NCBI RefSeq assembly: GCF_030272615.1
Contig: NC_081415.1
Coordinates: 600,179,644 to 600,243,643 of the forward strand
DNA: 64,000 bases
Direction: 5' to 3'
Source of the DNA: Cryptomeria japonica
Lineage: Eukaryota > Streptophyta > Pinopsida > Cupressales > Cupressaceae
The notes beneath the pieces were generated by a model. The model was not told the DNA's origin and searched no databases. It saw only the letters and a program-made list of their open reading frames with translations. Positions within the stretch are counted from its first letter, which is position 1, and each line of letters begins with the position of its first letter. Both the position numbers and the translations under genes were made by a program. Positions 1 to 11,379 of the stretch are shown piece by piece.

Positions 1-117
1 GCCAGTTGTGGAAGACTAAGAGTCACAACTTTGAATTCCATAGTAGATGTCCCTTTGGGATTTGAACTTTGGTCTCCATAATGAGAACTCAATACTTTAA
101 CTAATAGAACACAACCC
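1..117 (-). repeat. tRNA-derived SINE-like fragment
   Basis: Read on the minus strand, this stretch resembles the head of a tRNA-derived SINE. An A-box-like TAGTTAAAGT lies at 94-103 and a B-box-like GTTCAAATCCC at 57-67, at roughly the spacing of an RNA polymerase III internal promoter. The tRNA-unrelated body would continue off the left edge of the window. It abuts a copia RT remnant at about 118. No flanking duplication can be tested because one end is outside. A chance tRNA-like stretch cannot be excluded. Confidence 0.45.
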
Positions 118-1351
118 CTTGGACAGATCGGATAGATATTTGATGAAGTTGGGATTCTTTAAAGGTACTATTTCTATTAATTTGCACTTCAAGATTAATA
201 ATGAAATTATTTTGATTGTTGAAGTCTTTATTGATGACATTATTTTTGGAGGAAATGATGATTTGAGAAAGAAGTTTGCTGATGATATGCAAAAAGAATT
301 TGAGATGTCTATGATAGGTGAGATGAAGTTCTTTCTTGGATTGAAAATTTTATAGACTAATAAAGGAATTTTCATATCTCAATCTAAGTATGTGAAAGAA
401 TTGTTGAAGAAATTTGGGTTAGATGATTCTAAACCTGTTGGAACTCCTATGGTGACTGGATGTAAGATGACAAAAGATGATAAATCTCTGAAGGCTAACT
501 AGACCCTGTATAGATATATTATTGGTGGACTATTGTATTTGACTCAGACTAGGCCTGACATTACAAATGTTGTATGTCTTATTGCTAGATTTCAAGTTGA
601 TCCGAAGGAAAGTCATGTTACTACTATAAAAAGGATATTCAGATACTTGAAGGGAACAATTGATTATGATTTGTGGTATCCGAAGGATGATGATTTCACT
701 TTAAATGCTTATACTGATGTTGATTGGGTAGGTGATGATAGTTGTATGTATTGTTGCTATATTTCAAGTTGATCCGAAGGAAAGTCATGTTGGTGCTATA
801 AAAGGATATTAGGATACTTGAAGGGAACAATTGATTATGGTTTGTGGTATCCAAAGGATGATGATTTCACTTTAAATGCTTATACTGATGTTGATTGAGC
901 AAGTGATGTTAATGACCAGAAGAGTACTACTAGTGGAGAATTCTTTTTGGGAAAGAAGTTGGTTGCTTGGACAAGTAAGAAGCAAGATTATATTTTTTTA
1001 TCTACTGTAGAAGCTAAATACATTACTGTAGCTAGCAATTGTACTTAGGTACTTTGGATGAAGTAGATATTGAAGGATATTAGAGTTATTTATAATGAGC
1101 CTACTGTTATATATTGTGAAAATTCTAGTGTTATTAACATTTTCAAGAATCTGGCATTGCATTCTAAGACAAAGCATATATCTATCAAGTTTCATTACTT
1201 GAGAGAGGAGGTGAATGAGGAAGAAGTTAGACTAGAGTATGTATCTACAAAGGAATGGATTGCAAATATCTTCACAAAGCCTTTGTTTGCTAGTACATTT
1301 GTATATCTAAGAGAGGAGTTAGGGGTGATTGCCCCTCCTACTGTGAACTAG
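118..1351 (+). pseudogene. Ty1/copia RT and RNase H remnant (element K)
   Basis: This is the 3' end of a copia pol gene, coding for reverse transcriptase and RNase H. The RT catalytic motif reads FIDDIIFG in place of the usual YVDDIIFG and is followed by FFLGLKI. Further on come LYLTQTRPDI, RYLKGTIDY, the RNase H start AYTDVDW, and near the end KTKHISIKFH and NIFTKPL. The frame from 119 to 772 is broken by stops at 353 and 500. A 173-bp tandem duplication then shifts the frame, and more stops follow. The 5' pol, gag and 5' LTR lie to the left of the window. It is related to element F: both end with a GVIAPP string after the FTK(P/A)L motif. Confidence 0.9.
571..916 (+). repeat. 173-bp tandem duplication inside K pol
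   Basis: The segment starting TGTATGT at 571 recurs at 744 with a handful of differences. It covers the end of RT and the start of RNase H. 173 is not a multiple of three, so the second copy is read in another frame and the protein is destroyed. Confidence 0.9.
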
Positions 1352-1720
1352 TTGCATTGTGTTGCATCAATCAGGTGGACTTCATTGTCTTATCCTGTTA
1401 TCTGGATTGATGAGTGGGTGTTGCTGCTCCGGGGAGTAGTCAGTGTGTGATCCAATTGATCAGATTTGTGAAGTTTATCCTAAGAGGGAGATATTGTCTT
1501 TCTATAGGGGGAGAGATGTATGAGAGAATAATTATTTGTATGTGTCTTTGGCATTGTTGTCAAAGGGAGAGAGATGTATGTGAAAAAAATGTCGTATCTT
1601 TTTTATTGCAGATGAGCTATGTATGTATGATCTCAGGGGCAGATTGTTGGAGTTGTTTTCTTTCTTTTCATTGATTGTTTTTCACATTCATATATTAGCA
1701 TCAATGCCAAAGGGGGAAAT
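1352..1720 (+). other. 3' untranslated region and polypurine tract of K
   Basis: This non-coding stretch lies between the K pol stop and the 3' LTR. It contains several purine runs (GAGGGAGA, GGGGGAGAG, AAAGGGAGAGAG) and ends in the polypurine tract AAAGGGGGAAAT at 1709-1720, directly before the LTR. The tract is preceded by CATCAATGCC, a sequence shared with elements L and E2. Confidence 0.8.
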
Positions 1721-2980
1721 TGTTGGATATTAGATTTGTTGGAATGTGTTGTTGTCATTGATGTCAACATATTCCTGTGTTGCAAGGAATTGGTGTATTG
1801 CAGAGAGTTGGTTTTTGTGATTTGTTGTAGATGTGATGATGAGGTTTATTGGGTTTTGAGATTCTTATCTCCAGTTGATTAAGTATGAGTTTCATGATTC
1901 TATGAGGTGATTTGATCAAGTTATGTGATCTGGTGTGGTGGTTTGTTTTTCAGTGTTCTATGTTGTAGAGTTGTGGTATTTGATTCATATTGCTCTGAAA
2001 TGATGATATCTTGTGGTGTGGATTTTGGAGAATGTTTGGGATGTTCATGTGTGTCCTCAAATTGGATGTTTCATGATTTGGAACCTCGCAAGCGTATCTT
2101 TTATTTTGTCAATTTGTGTTCTTGAGCTCTAGTGATGATGATAATAATGATTATTGTTATCCGAGTTGTTGAGGTGATTGTGGTGGAATTCACATTGCTT
2201 GTTGATATTCTCTAATCATGTCCTATGTGTTTTTATGGTCAACGTTGATCATTGTGCATTTTGTTGAACATTTTTATTGGTACGGTGGTATTCTTCATGT
2301 TAGGCGACATATTAAGTGGTGTAGCGTGTTGCAGATGATCTAAGCGAATTATTTGGTGGTGTTGCATGTTCGAGGATTTTATTTGGGTCCATGATATGTC
2401 TTTGCCAACATTGTATTGGTTTAGTTATGGATTTATGTATCGTGTGATGTAATTTTATAATTAGGTCTTATGAGTTGAGCCAACCTTGAGGTCAAGGTTG
2501 ATGATTTGTATAAATAGGTGACGTAATCATGTAAGTTGTGTGTCTACGGTTGTGTTTATGATTTTAGAGAGTATTGTATGTGAGAATAAGATAATTTATC
2601 ATTCAAAAGTGTGGAAGAGAAGAGAAGTGTTGTATAGACAGTGTGCTTAACCAGAACTATAATCAGGCATTTGGAGATAATATTCTTTTAGTTCATGTAA
2701 TCTGGATTGTTGTCTGATCTTTGTAAGGTAGTGAGCCTTCCCAGGGTTGTAGCCCTTTGTTGTTTTGAGCAGTGAGTTCTAGGAAGTGTTCCTAAATGCA
2801 TGTGCATTCCCCATTATAATATTTTCACATAGTACTATAGAGTATCATCTTATTGTGGGTAGCTTCCTACCGTTGTTTTTCCCTTAATCAAGTTTTCCAT
2901 GTCAAAAATCTATGTGTTATGTGTGTTGTTGATGTGGTGATTATTTTTGTTATTGTTGTTCCTAATCAGATCTGAAGTTT
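1721..2980 (+). repeat. 3' LTR of K, first segment
   Basis: The LTR begins TGTTGGATATTAG right after the polypurine tract. It has a clear TATA box and is interrupted at 2980 by element L, continuing at 11459. Excluding L and one target copy it is about 1.3 kb long and ends near 11513 with TTTTCA. The matching 5' LTR is outside the window, so its exact 3' boundary is inferred from the CCCCCCTCTTAGTTTTC ending shared with related LTRs. Confidence 0.8.
2509..2516 (+). promoter_or_regulatory. TATA box in K LTR
   Basis: TATAAATA sits about 790 bp into the LTR, where the U3 promoter of a long LTR is expected. Transcription would start shortly downstream. No experimental evidence is available. Confidence 0.5.
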
Positions 2981-3754
2981 GTTAGGATTCCCAAAGATAT
3001 TGAGAGGGGAGGGGTGAATCAATATATAACTGGTTAATGGATTTTCTGAACTTATTAAATGAATTGCATTCCAAAATAGTGTACCGGTAAACCAGAAATA
3101 ATGCAGTAAATAAGATTAGTAAACACAACATAGAAAGAACACCATAACACAATATTTTTAATGAGGAAACCCGGTGTGGTATAAACCTCGGTGGGATTTG
3201 TGACCCACAATATTTTCTCATTGGCCAATAAGTGAATAATACTGATACAATAGGGGCCTACACATGCAGGAAGGCCAACTGCCTAAAACACACTGCTTAA
3301 ATACAAAAAGGAAGTCTCATTGACTTACAAAAGTGGATTATATAAATCCAACGCCATGTACTGCTTCGCATTAGCATCTTCTATGTCAGGTTTAGTACCA
3401 GTTTAAGCTCTTGCAATAATCATAAACCTTATTCCATAATTTGCCTTAACATTTGCACATAATATCTATCTCTACATATTCCTCATTTTAGATGTTCTAC
3501 AAGATCTCATACTTATATATGAGCCTTATTACAATTCACCTTGTCGACTTACAAAAATATTTTACAAATAAATACAAAATACAATAAACAAAATCTTGTC
3601 GACCAGGGTGTCGATAAACATCTTTGTCACTGCTGCTGCTGGTGTCCATGCCTATGCCTATGCCGGAGTCGATGCCATAGGATTGTAAGGTTACCATCAA
3701 TGATAATACCTTCAATCACATACAATTTCTCATTGGAGTGTGTATTTGCCCACA
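2981..3754 (-). repeat. 3' LTR of L
   Basis: The LTR is 774 bp. On the plus strand it runs from TGTTAGGATTCCC to TTGCCCACA. On the minus strand it starts TGTGGGC after the polypurine tract. A TATA-like ATATATAAGT lies at 3511-3520 (minus). The CCCCTCCCCTCTC ending on the minus strand is shared in type with E2, F and K. The segment 3681-3717 is inverted relative to the 5' LTR stump at 11380-11416. Confidence 0.85.
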
Positions 3755-3766
3755 ATCTCCCCCTTT
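3755..3766 (-). other. Polypurine tract of L
   Basis: AAAGGGGGAGAT on the minus strand directly precedes the LTR start and would prime plus-strand DNA synthesis. It is preceded by GTTGCCATCAATGCC, as in E2. Confidence 0.8.
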
Positions 3767-4007
3767 GGCATTGATGGCAACACTCATGAGAAAAAGCCAA
3801 AAAGTGTATCCAAAAATGTTGTCCAAAACTGTCTTACCAAAAATGTCTAAACTGTGTGCTCCCCCTGAACAGATGATCTCTTTTGTCATACATTTTTCTC
3901 ATCCTTATATTTCTTTTTCTCATCCTCTACTACTCCCCCTTTGGCATCAATGATAAAGGTTGTCATTCAATATCAATTAAGTGTAGTTTCTGTCTTGATC
4001 CCTGTAA

Positions 4008-5960
4008 CTAGTTGGTTACAATCTGATATAAATCTGCTAAAGCAACATTCAGACTGTTGTAGAATCTCTCATTGCCTTTCAGTGCTTCTCCAGTCTTCTG
4101 GATTGTACTGGTGAGAAAGTTCATTTTCTCTTCTGGTGTTTTAAGTCCTGGAACAAGAGCCTCAGAAATCTCTTTTCTCAAAGAGATGAGGATATCCAGT
4201 TTAGGACCTAGTCTACACTTCAATTCCTTTGCCTTAAATTTTAACCTTTCCTTATCTTTCTCAGGTTTTTCTATTTTCTCTTCAAAGCCTATAATTTCCT
4301 GTTCTACTACCGATATTGAATCTGATGAACTTATTAAATTGTCAGCGATATCATTAATTTCCTTTTGAGCTATGCTAATCTCTTTGTCTATATCTTCTGT
4401 CAAAATGTTTTTTTTGCATGTATCTTTGTACAGTTTCTTGAAGTCCAAAAATGTCTTGCCTAGTACTGGTAATAATGTATCCATATGTTCCTTATTCTTC
4501 TTGACTGTCTCCTCAAAGAGTTTTTCCTTCTCTTTATTCATTTTCTCTCTGAAAGTCTCCTCATTGATTTGATCAATTGTTAGAAGATTGCCGGTTATGT
4601 GTTTAGACAATGTGTCTAATTGGCTTAAAGAATCTTTATTCTCTATGTTACACTTGGGTGCAATCATCTTCAAAATTGGTATGGTGTCATCAATTGCCTT
4701 ATATGCTAGTGCATTGCAATCTATTATTTTCTTCATTGAATCTAGCAATACCTTTGTCACATTAGTTGTTCTAAATTCAGTCATGGAGGTTCCGGATGAT
4801 TGTCCAACTAACTTCACAATTTGTAATCCGTCGGTGTTGGTAATAGCTTTGTTTTCCTCTTTCTCTGGAGGGTCAGTTTGTGTTTCCATTTCAACTATGA
4901 AAGGTTTAGGTTTTTTAGTTGTAGTTGGTGGCACTATCTCTGAATGTACCTGTGAATGATCCTATTGCTCTACCTGTTTCTCTATATGTGTCTCTACTGA
5001 TGGTTTCTCTGATGGTGCCTCTGATGATTTTTTAGTGGTATCCACTGCCGGTTTTTTTGTTTGTGACTCTGTGTTTTCTACTGGTTTCTCTTTGTTTACT
5101 TCTGAAATGTCTATAGCCAGTATCTCAATAGATTTTTCATTGCTATCAGTTGCCGGTTGCTCAGTAGATATATCAGTATGTATACCAGTGCTATCTTCTT
5201 TTCCTGTATCCGTAGTTTGTTCAGTTTGTTGCTCACTCCCAATTTCAATGTCTCCAACTGTATCTTCAACATTTGTCTCAACTGTTGTGTCTTCTATCAG
5301 TGGCTTAGTTGCCACATCTCTTTTCTCACTTGATTCCTTATCAACCACAATGTTGACTTCCTGTGTGTCGATATTCATTATATACAACACCTCAGAATCA
5401 GGATTTGTGTCCTCATGTGTTGTCTCCATACTCTTTGTTGCCAGTGGAGTATTAGAAGGAGGTGGGGGTAAGTTGTCTATTATCTTTATGCTCAGAGGTC
5501 CACCTACCTTACCTTTACCCTTATCCTTTTCCTTTTGATAGACTTTAAAAGTCTTTGGTCTTTTAAGCTCTTCTTGTTTCTCCTTTTCAACAAAGAATAT
5601 ATCCCACTTGTCTACAGTTTCTTCTGATACCTCATTAACTCTTCCTGCCATTAGTGCTACATGTCGGCGACCGGTTGAAAATACTATCCGGTTAGCCTCA
5701 CTTATTAATTCATCTATCTCTTGCGTTGAGTTCACTATGTGAACTACAAGTAGTTTTTCTATCTTGATCTTTTTATCCAATTCAACAATTGCTACCCTTC
5801 TTGCTTCTAACCTTCTATACAAATCATTGGGTATATCATCTACAACTTCCATCAAAAATTTGTTATAGATGTCAAGATGTAAGATAACACTATTTTCTAT
5901 ATTCTTTTTCATCATTCGAAAGTGTGTTATAGAACTTGCTGATATTTGACAATTTTCCAT
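4008..5960 (-). pseudogene. L ORF2, C-terminal half (acidic linker plus coiled coil)
   Basis: This is one reading frame of about 650 codons, broken by a single TAG at 4962. The first part (5960 down to about 5540) is helical and is similar to E2 ORF2 around LYLDIYKKALLEIE: L has LHLDIYNKFLMEV, followed by a matching HVALMAGRVNEV / HKIVSLMLGRVNEI. The middle (about 5520-4965) is a low-complexity stretch rich in Thr, Glu, Ser and Asp. The last part (4934-4008, 308 residues) is Lys/Glu-rich and looks like a long coiled coil. No enzyme motif was recognised. It is the downstream continuation of the ORF2 portion at 8514-9927, separated by the inserted solo LTR M. The function is unknown; a structural or nucleic-acid-associated role would be a guess. 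Confidence 0.7.
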
Positions 5961-6390
5961 GTTTAGTTATGTAGTGTCCACCCTTGACTTGACTTGTTTG
6001 ACTAGAGTTGACCTTTAATTCATGCGTGATAGACACTATTGGGCATAGGCTATTTCAGATGATTTATATGATGTTGATACTATCATTATTGATCGTGTGA
6101 TTTATTAGTCACTATATACTTATTATGTGATTAATTATCAAAAGATTATATTGATCATGTGTTATGATGAGCATAAGTGTTGATGAATTTTACATGCCTT
6201 ATTATAATCATGAACTATACTAATCATGCACTTGATGATGTTTTTATGTACTGACCATATTTAATGATTATCTATGTTGAGTTGATCGTATGATGTGTTT
6301 GATTATTGTCTGACTGTCTTTGGGATAGAGACAATGCCACATCACTCATTGCGAGCGGGATGTGTCGTTGCAACTCTCTAACCCTTGTCT

Positions 6391-6393
<3 letters not shown>

Positions 6394-6428
<35 letters not shown>
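6394..6428 (+). repeat. (TA)n microsatellite
   Basis: An uninterrupted AT/TA dinucleotide run of about 34 bases inside solo LTR M. Confidence 0.95.
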
Positions 6429-6431
<3 letters not shown>

Positions 6432-7526
6432 GTATCATTGCTTTGTGGATGCAGGATTTTGCAGGTACCAGACATCGACTCCACCTGGCTTCATAGGTCT
6501 GAGCGTGTCTTAGTTCCAATGGCTTATGTGGTTTGGAGATGGCATGAGATTCCCTTCACATACTCTAGGTCTAAGTTATTCACCATGTTTAGTCAGCGTC
6601 TTGGCATAATTCGCCATGTCAGTTAGTAAACTTGGTCCTTTGGTATTGTGAGTCCAATTTATGCCAGTTGATTTACTTGATGATGTTAGAGTAATTATGT
6701 GTAGTTTTCTATTTGGAAATGTTTATTTTAATGTATTTAATTTATAAGTTTTCAATATTTAATTATTTAATATTTATATTTATTTGATAATTAACATTTA
6801 TTGATTTTATGATTATTTTAATATTTGATATGCTTTATTGTTGTTTAATATTTATTTAATATTTGCGACTAATCTTTAATTTAATTATTTATTTGACTTT
6901 CTATGGTTTAACATTTATTTGATATCTTTTATCTATTTGGTTCTTTAATTTATTTTATTAGCTTTTGGTTTAATTGATTTTAATTCCCTTTTGGATTAAA
7001 TTTATTTTCATCTTATATTTATTTAATAGTTTGAATTTTTATTTCTAAGTGGGGTGTATGAGCACAATAAATTAAATAAAGAAATAAAAACAATCCCACT
7101 TAGTTGAATAAGTATATTTTATTTACTTTACCTACCCTTCACTCTCATTGGTTAAATTCAAAATGGGTGAATAAATTATATTATATGGTGGGTTGGTAAA
7201 ATATACTCCAAAATGGAATATTTTGGTTGGCCAAAATTGAGGCTAGGGTTTTTGGATTATTGTTGTTTTTAATTTTCATTCCCGTGAAGTTTTTCAGTTG
7301 GATTTTTGCTATTCTCTGGAAATTTCTCCAGCAAGTTTTCTTCCTTGGTTTTGGATTGTTGCACTCTTGGTTTTTGGCTGGAGCTTGATTGGATTTTGGT
7401 TTGGCTTGTGGGAGCTCTTCTTCAACTACAAACCATCACACAGGTTGCAGGTTGGAGGCTTCTCCATTGGTTTCTTGTTTTGCTTTCAAATTTTGAAACT
7501 TGTATGTTCCGTGTTTGATTTGATTA

Positions 7527-7550
7527 AATAATAATAATAATAATAATAAT
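7527..7550 (+). repeat. (TAA)n microsatellite
   Basis: About eight AAT/TAA units inside solo LTR M. Confidence 0.95.
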
Positions 7551-8513
7551 TTGGTTTATGCATTCTCTTTAATCTTCCTAGATTTGGAATGGGTAGATGG
7601 TAAAATGAATGCTTGTCTTTTAGAAAAGAATTATAATGTATCATGTGTTATGGTTTAATATTATATCTTCATTTGGTGGATGCTATTAGTGGTTATGGAA
7701 TTAGGATATTGTATCATAGTTTGTGTTGAGATGAATTCGTGTAGCTACCTGATTTGTAATAAGATGATTGTTGGTTAATTGATATAGTGTAAGAGATTTT
7801 ATGAGTATTAAACGAGCTATGGGTTAAATGTTTAAGGAGACTTTGCGAGTATTGCATTATGTGCTTTTAGAATCATGATGAAGTAATAAGTATGCTAGGA
7901 GCATAGAATTATAAATGACTATGTAGAAGTTAATTGTAAATGGAAATCATGTTAATGCAATGTAAGGGATTACTCTTGGTATGTGTACGGCAATGTTCAT
8001 AGTAAAAGGTTGGTTAATGGTAATAGGAACATTTGGACTTGGTGTATAAAATGAATCTAAGTGAAAAAGGAAATAGTGGTGCATTGAAAGATAGAATCTC
8101 ATATTAAATGAAAGATTAAGAAGGTTGCATATCATGAGTGTTAGGTATTTCTATGTTGCAACTATGTGTGTATAATGATTAAGATTATGAGGTATTGAAC
8201 TGGAATAAAGTAAATGCTTATTCCTTATGTAGGTAGATTAAGTAATGTTGTTGAGATACCCCGGGGAGTAGTAGAAATGATTTATTGTGTTCTCCTTGTG
8301 TAATTGTTTGAATAGCTTGAGTGAATTATTCTATGTTCATAACACTTAATTGTTGTTGTGTGCTCACTGCATTTCTTAAGTGATTTTATGTGTTGTATTG
8401 TTTTAAAAAAAAATTAAATTAGCATGTTTTTAGCTATATTTGTTTGGGGTATTTTGGTGGGCATTACAAGTTATCTCATTCAAAAGTTTGTCCAAAGGAG
8501 GGATAACTTGTTT

Positions 8514-9927
8514 TTACTTCCTTTTCTTTGGTGTCAACTTCTTTGCCGGAGGCCTAACTGCCTGTTGTTTCTGTCTTGTTCTCTTAGGTGTAGGAGCGGG
8601 TATCGATGAGGTTTTCCTTTTCCTTACTGCCCTTTTAAATTCTGCTGGTATTTCACTATCAAAGGAGGTAGCAACCGGTGAAAGATGTGTTTCCGGTTGT
8701 AGTCCTTCCAAGTCACTCTCCTTAATACCAATTTTATTCAATACATCTTCCTTGATTGTTGTTGCCTGCCTTGTTCCTTTTCTAACTATCTGTTGAGTTT
8801 TCTTTATTCTTTTCTGAGATTGAATTTTGTTTTCAATTGTTTCAGCACTACCAAATATTTCTTCAGTTGGTTCTTTAGGGGCTTATAGAAGTGCTTTTGC
8901 ATAAGTTTCAATTATGTTCTCATCTACCTCATATCCCATTTCTATAACCCAAATAGTCCTCGAAACCACTGCCTCCATCCAGATTTCATCTTTCTTTATC
9001 ACAAAGCATATCTCCTTTTGATATTTATCTACTATAGATTGAGATAGCCTTTCTCTAATTTTCATTCTAGCCTTCAGTGTTTGAAAATGTTCATTTATGT
9101 TCTTTTCTCTGTCATCTCCCATGTTGTTTAGAATGTTCAGTAGTTGTTTTCCTACTGGTATGTCAAAACCAAAATCCTTTCTACCAATACCGGGTACTTC
9201 TTTGGTTATATACAACATTAAACACACAAGTAAATTGCCAAATTTGAAAGTCCCTTTCTTGTCCCCTTTGATTTTCTTTAGGTTGTCTATCAGTTCATCC
9301 TTCAACCATTCACATATGTCAATTTAATCTGTTGGCATGTGTAACCTTGTATCCAAGAATCATGCTAATGAACCTTACATTGGTATCCTTTACATCGTTT
9401 ACTCCCAAGGATCTCTTGTTAAAGGTTGCACCAGTTAGGGTCATTGTAGTGTCATTTGGAACCTTTTTAGTCTTGTTAGGCCTGCTGGTGGTGGAAGGTA
9501 AGCCTGTCACTGCCCTAACTGCCTCTTTGGTTATCTTATGAATTGAATCCAACCAAAAGAACTCCCCATGAACTCTACTTAACACAATCCTTATAACATC
9601 CTTGGGAAAATCGGGAATACTAAGAATCTCCACAAAACCTAGGGTTTCGACTATCTTATGTTCTAGTTTAACATTTCCATTTTCATCACATATAATAGTC
9701 ATGTACATGTTCTTAATTTCATCATCTCCTAGTTCTTCTATATGACAATGTATGTAGATTCTAGGATCCTTAGCATAAGAAACTCCTTTAAGTATTTTTG
9801 AGAATGCTCCTAGGGTATCATCTTTCTTCGCAAGTTCGGGAATAATCTTAAATACGGGTCTAGGGCGCTTAACAACTTCAATTACAGTAGGGTTTGCAAT
9901 GAATTCAGGTGCAGAGGAGGAAGCCAT
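8514..9927 (-). pseudogene. L ORF2, N-terminal half (unknown conserved protein)
   Basis: The reading starts at an ATG at 9927 (MASSSAPEF). The first 203 codons contain RPRPVFK, YIHCHIEELG, RVHGEFFWLDSIHK and EAVRAVTGLP. After a TGA at 9319 and a frameshift with a deletion of roughly 28 codons relative to E2, the frame resumes at 9305 (WLKDELIDNLKKIKG, FDIPVGKQL). One TAA interrupts it at 8883. It ends in a Lys/Arg/Pro-rich tract (PAKKLTPKKRK) that could act as a nuclear localisation signal. The E2 copy matches through all these blocks, roughly half identical by eye in the first domain. The layout faintly recalls 'plant mobile domain' or 'putative plant transposon protein' domains, but this is unproven. 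Confidence 0.7.
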
Positions 9928-10474
9928 TGTTATAAATACCTTAATCTACCTTTAGGTATGAGTTCTTGAATGATTTGCTTTACTTCTCACTATGGATGCC
10001 TTCACTCAGAATTTTCGCGCTCTAAGGAAGTTTGAATGGTCGGTGAATGAAAAGAGAGCCAAAACATTTGCTTAATAATGTCATTTCCTTCAACTACCAC
10101 ATTTAATGCTTGTCGATTAAGTCAAACGTAACACTTCTGTCGGTAAAGAAGTATTTCAAGTTCTCACCATCAATCGAGGGTAAATTAGCATGTTTCTCGA
10201 TTCGTTTCCATACCCCCAAAAGGTTTCTTTTCAGTTAGATGAGGAATCTCCTGTTGGTGGAGTGATACTCTGTTCTACCAGTGAAGGATTAGCTTCATTA
10301 ACATTCATATCTGACTTTCTGATTCATTGTTTTGAAAATTCTTGCTTTACTTCTTCAACCTTTTCTTTACCTTTCAAACTGGGTCCTTTGTTATTTGCCG
10401 GTGATGCCTTACTTCTATAAAATTTTGCAATATGTCCAATCTTGTTACAAGCATCACAAGTCACATTTTTTTTT
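9928..10474 (-). other. ORF1-ORF2 spacer of L
   Basis: This spacer lies between the end of the CCHC protein and the ATG of ORF2. It still encodes a decayed fourth CCHC knuckle at about 10400-10470 (CDACNKIGHIAKF, last Cys replaced by Tyr) and an acidic tail. The rest shows no recognisable feature. Confidence 0.5.
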
Positions 10475-11379
10475 CTAAATAGCTTTTTCATATCCTATGC
10501 CGGTATGTGTTCTGCATTGATTAGATAGGTGTCCAAATCTTCCACAAACATAACATCTTACATTCATTCTACAATTTTTTGAGTTGTGACCAACTTTGTT
10601 GCATTTAGAAAATTGACTAGTAGGTGCATTGGTGTTCTGATAGTTTCTAGATCTACATTGATTTGCTCTATGACCATACTTGTTACAGTTAAAGCATTTT
10701 CCATTAAATTTGTAGGCATTAGGTTGTCTTACTGGTTTACTGTGATCATGATTGTTTGCAGTACCACAGCTTTCACCAACTTCAAAGCCAAGGCCATTAG
10801 TATCTCCATTATGTTTCTGATTTTTCAGCATGTCATCAAGTTCTTCTAAACTTTTCTTGAATTTCTCCTTGTGTTGTTGCAATAGCCAACTCATTTTCCA
10901 AGAAATCTTTTTGTCTCATGAGTTTAGTTTTATCATGCTCCAAGTGAATTATATCTGTCTTCAACATATCATTTTCATGACTGAGTCTTAGATTTTCATT
11001 TCCAGCATCATTGATTCTCCTAGCCAAGTCGTCTTCACTCTTCTTTCAGTCTTCAATGTCTTTACAAAACCTCATAGTCATATCTTGCATTTCATTCTTC
11101 AAGGCCATGTTATCCTACTTCAACTTGCTTACAAGTTCATTAAGAGTTTATTTTTCATCATCATCACTTTGTATCTTATCATAAAGTTATCTTCTTTTGT
11201 TCCTAGCAATAGTGAGATTTTCCTGAAGTCCTTGAATGATTTCCTGTGTAGCCTTCAGATCATCTTCAAGTTTCATATTCTTCAACTTTTCTACATCATA
11301 GTCTAAAAGAGTTGTTTCCAATTGCTTTCTCAAATTTTCCATCTCTATCGGTGTCATAATCTTCCTCAAGCTATTAGGT
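10475..11379 (-). pseudogene. L ORF1: coiled coil followed by CCHC zinc knuckles
   Basis: Upstream fragments (11369-11187 and 11027-10836) are Leu/Lys/Glu-rich heptad-like sequence. The downstream fragment (10894-10475) contains CFNCNKYGHRANQC and CYVCGRFGHLSNQC as intact CX2CX4HX4C knuckles, plus a degenerate KCNKVGHNSKNC that lacks its first Cys. Knuckles of this type bind retroelement RNA. No copia capsid-like gag domain precedes the coiled coil. The arrangement matches E2 ORF1. Stops and frameshifts separate the pieces. Confidence 0.75.

Larger units (their letters stand above)
5970..8468 (+). mobile_element. Solo LTR M (about 2.5 kb)
   Basis: The sequence starts TGTAGTGTCCACC and ends GGTGGGCATTACA. 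These ends are near-perfect inverted repeats, and the 5-bp duplication AGTTA flanks them (5965-5969 and 8469-8473). No primer-binding site, polypurine tract or coding frame longer than about 120 codons is present. This fits a solo LTR left by LTR-LTR recombination, probably of a gypsy element. It is AT-rich and carries a (TA)n run at about 6394-6428 and a (TAA)n run at about 7527-7550. It splits ORF2 of element L. Confidence 0.8.

Noticed and set aside
5035-5538. Plus-strand 167-codon Ser/Val-rich frame
   Set aside because: It is the antisense shadow of the low-complexity acidic linker of L ORF2, with no start context or homology.
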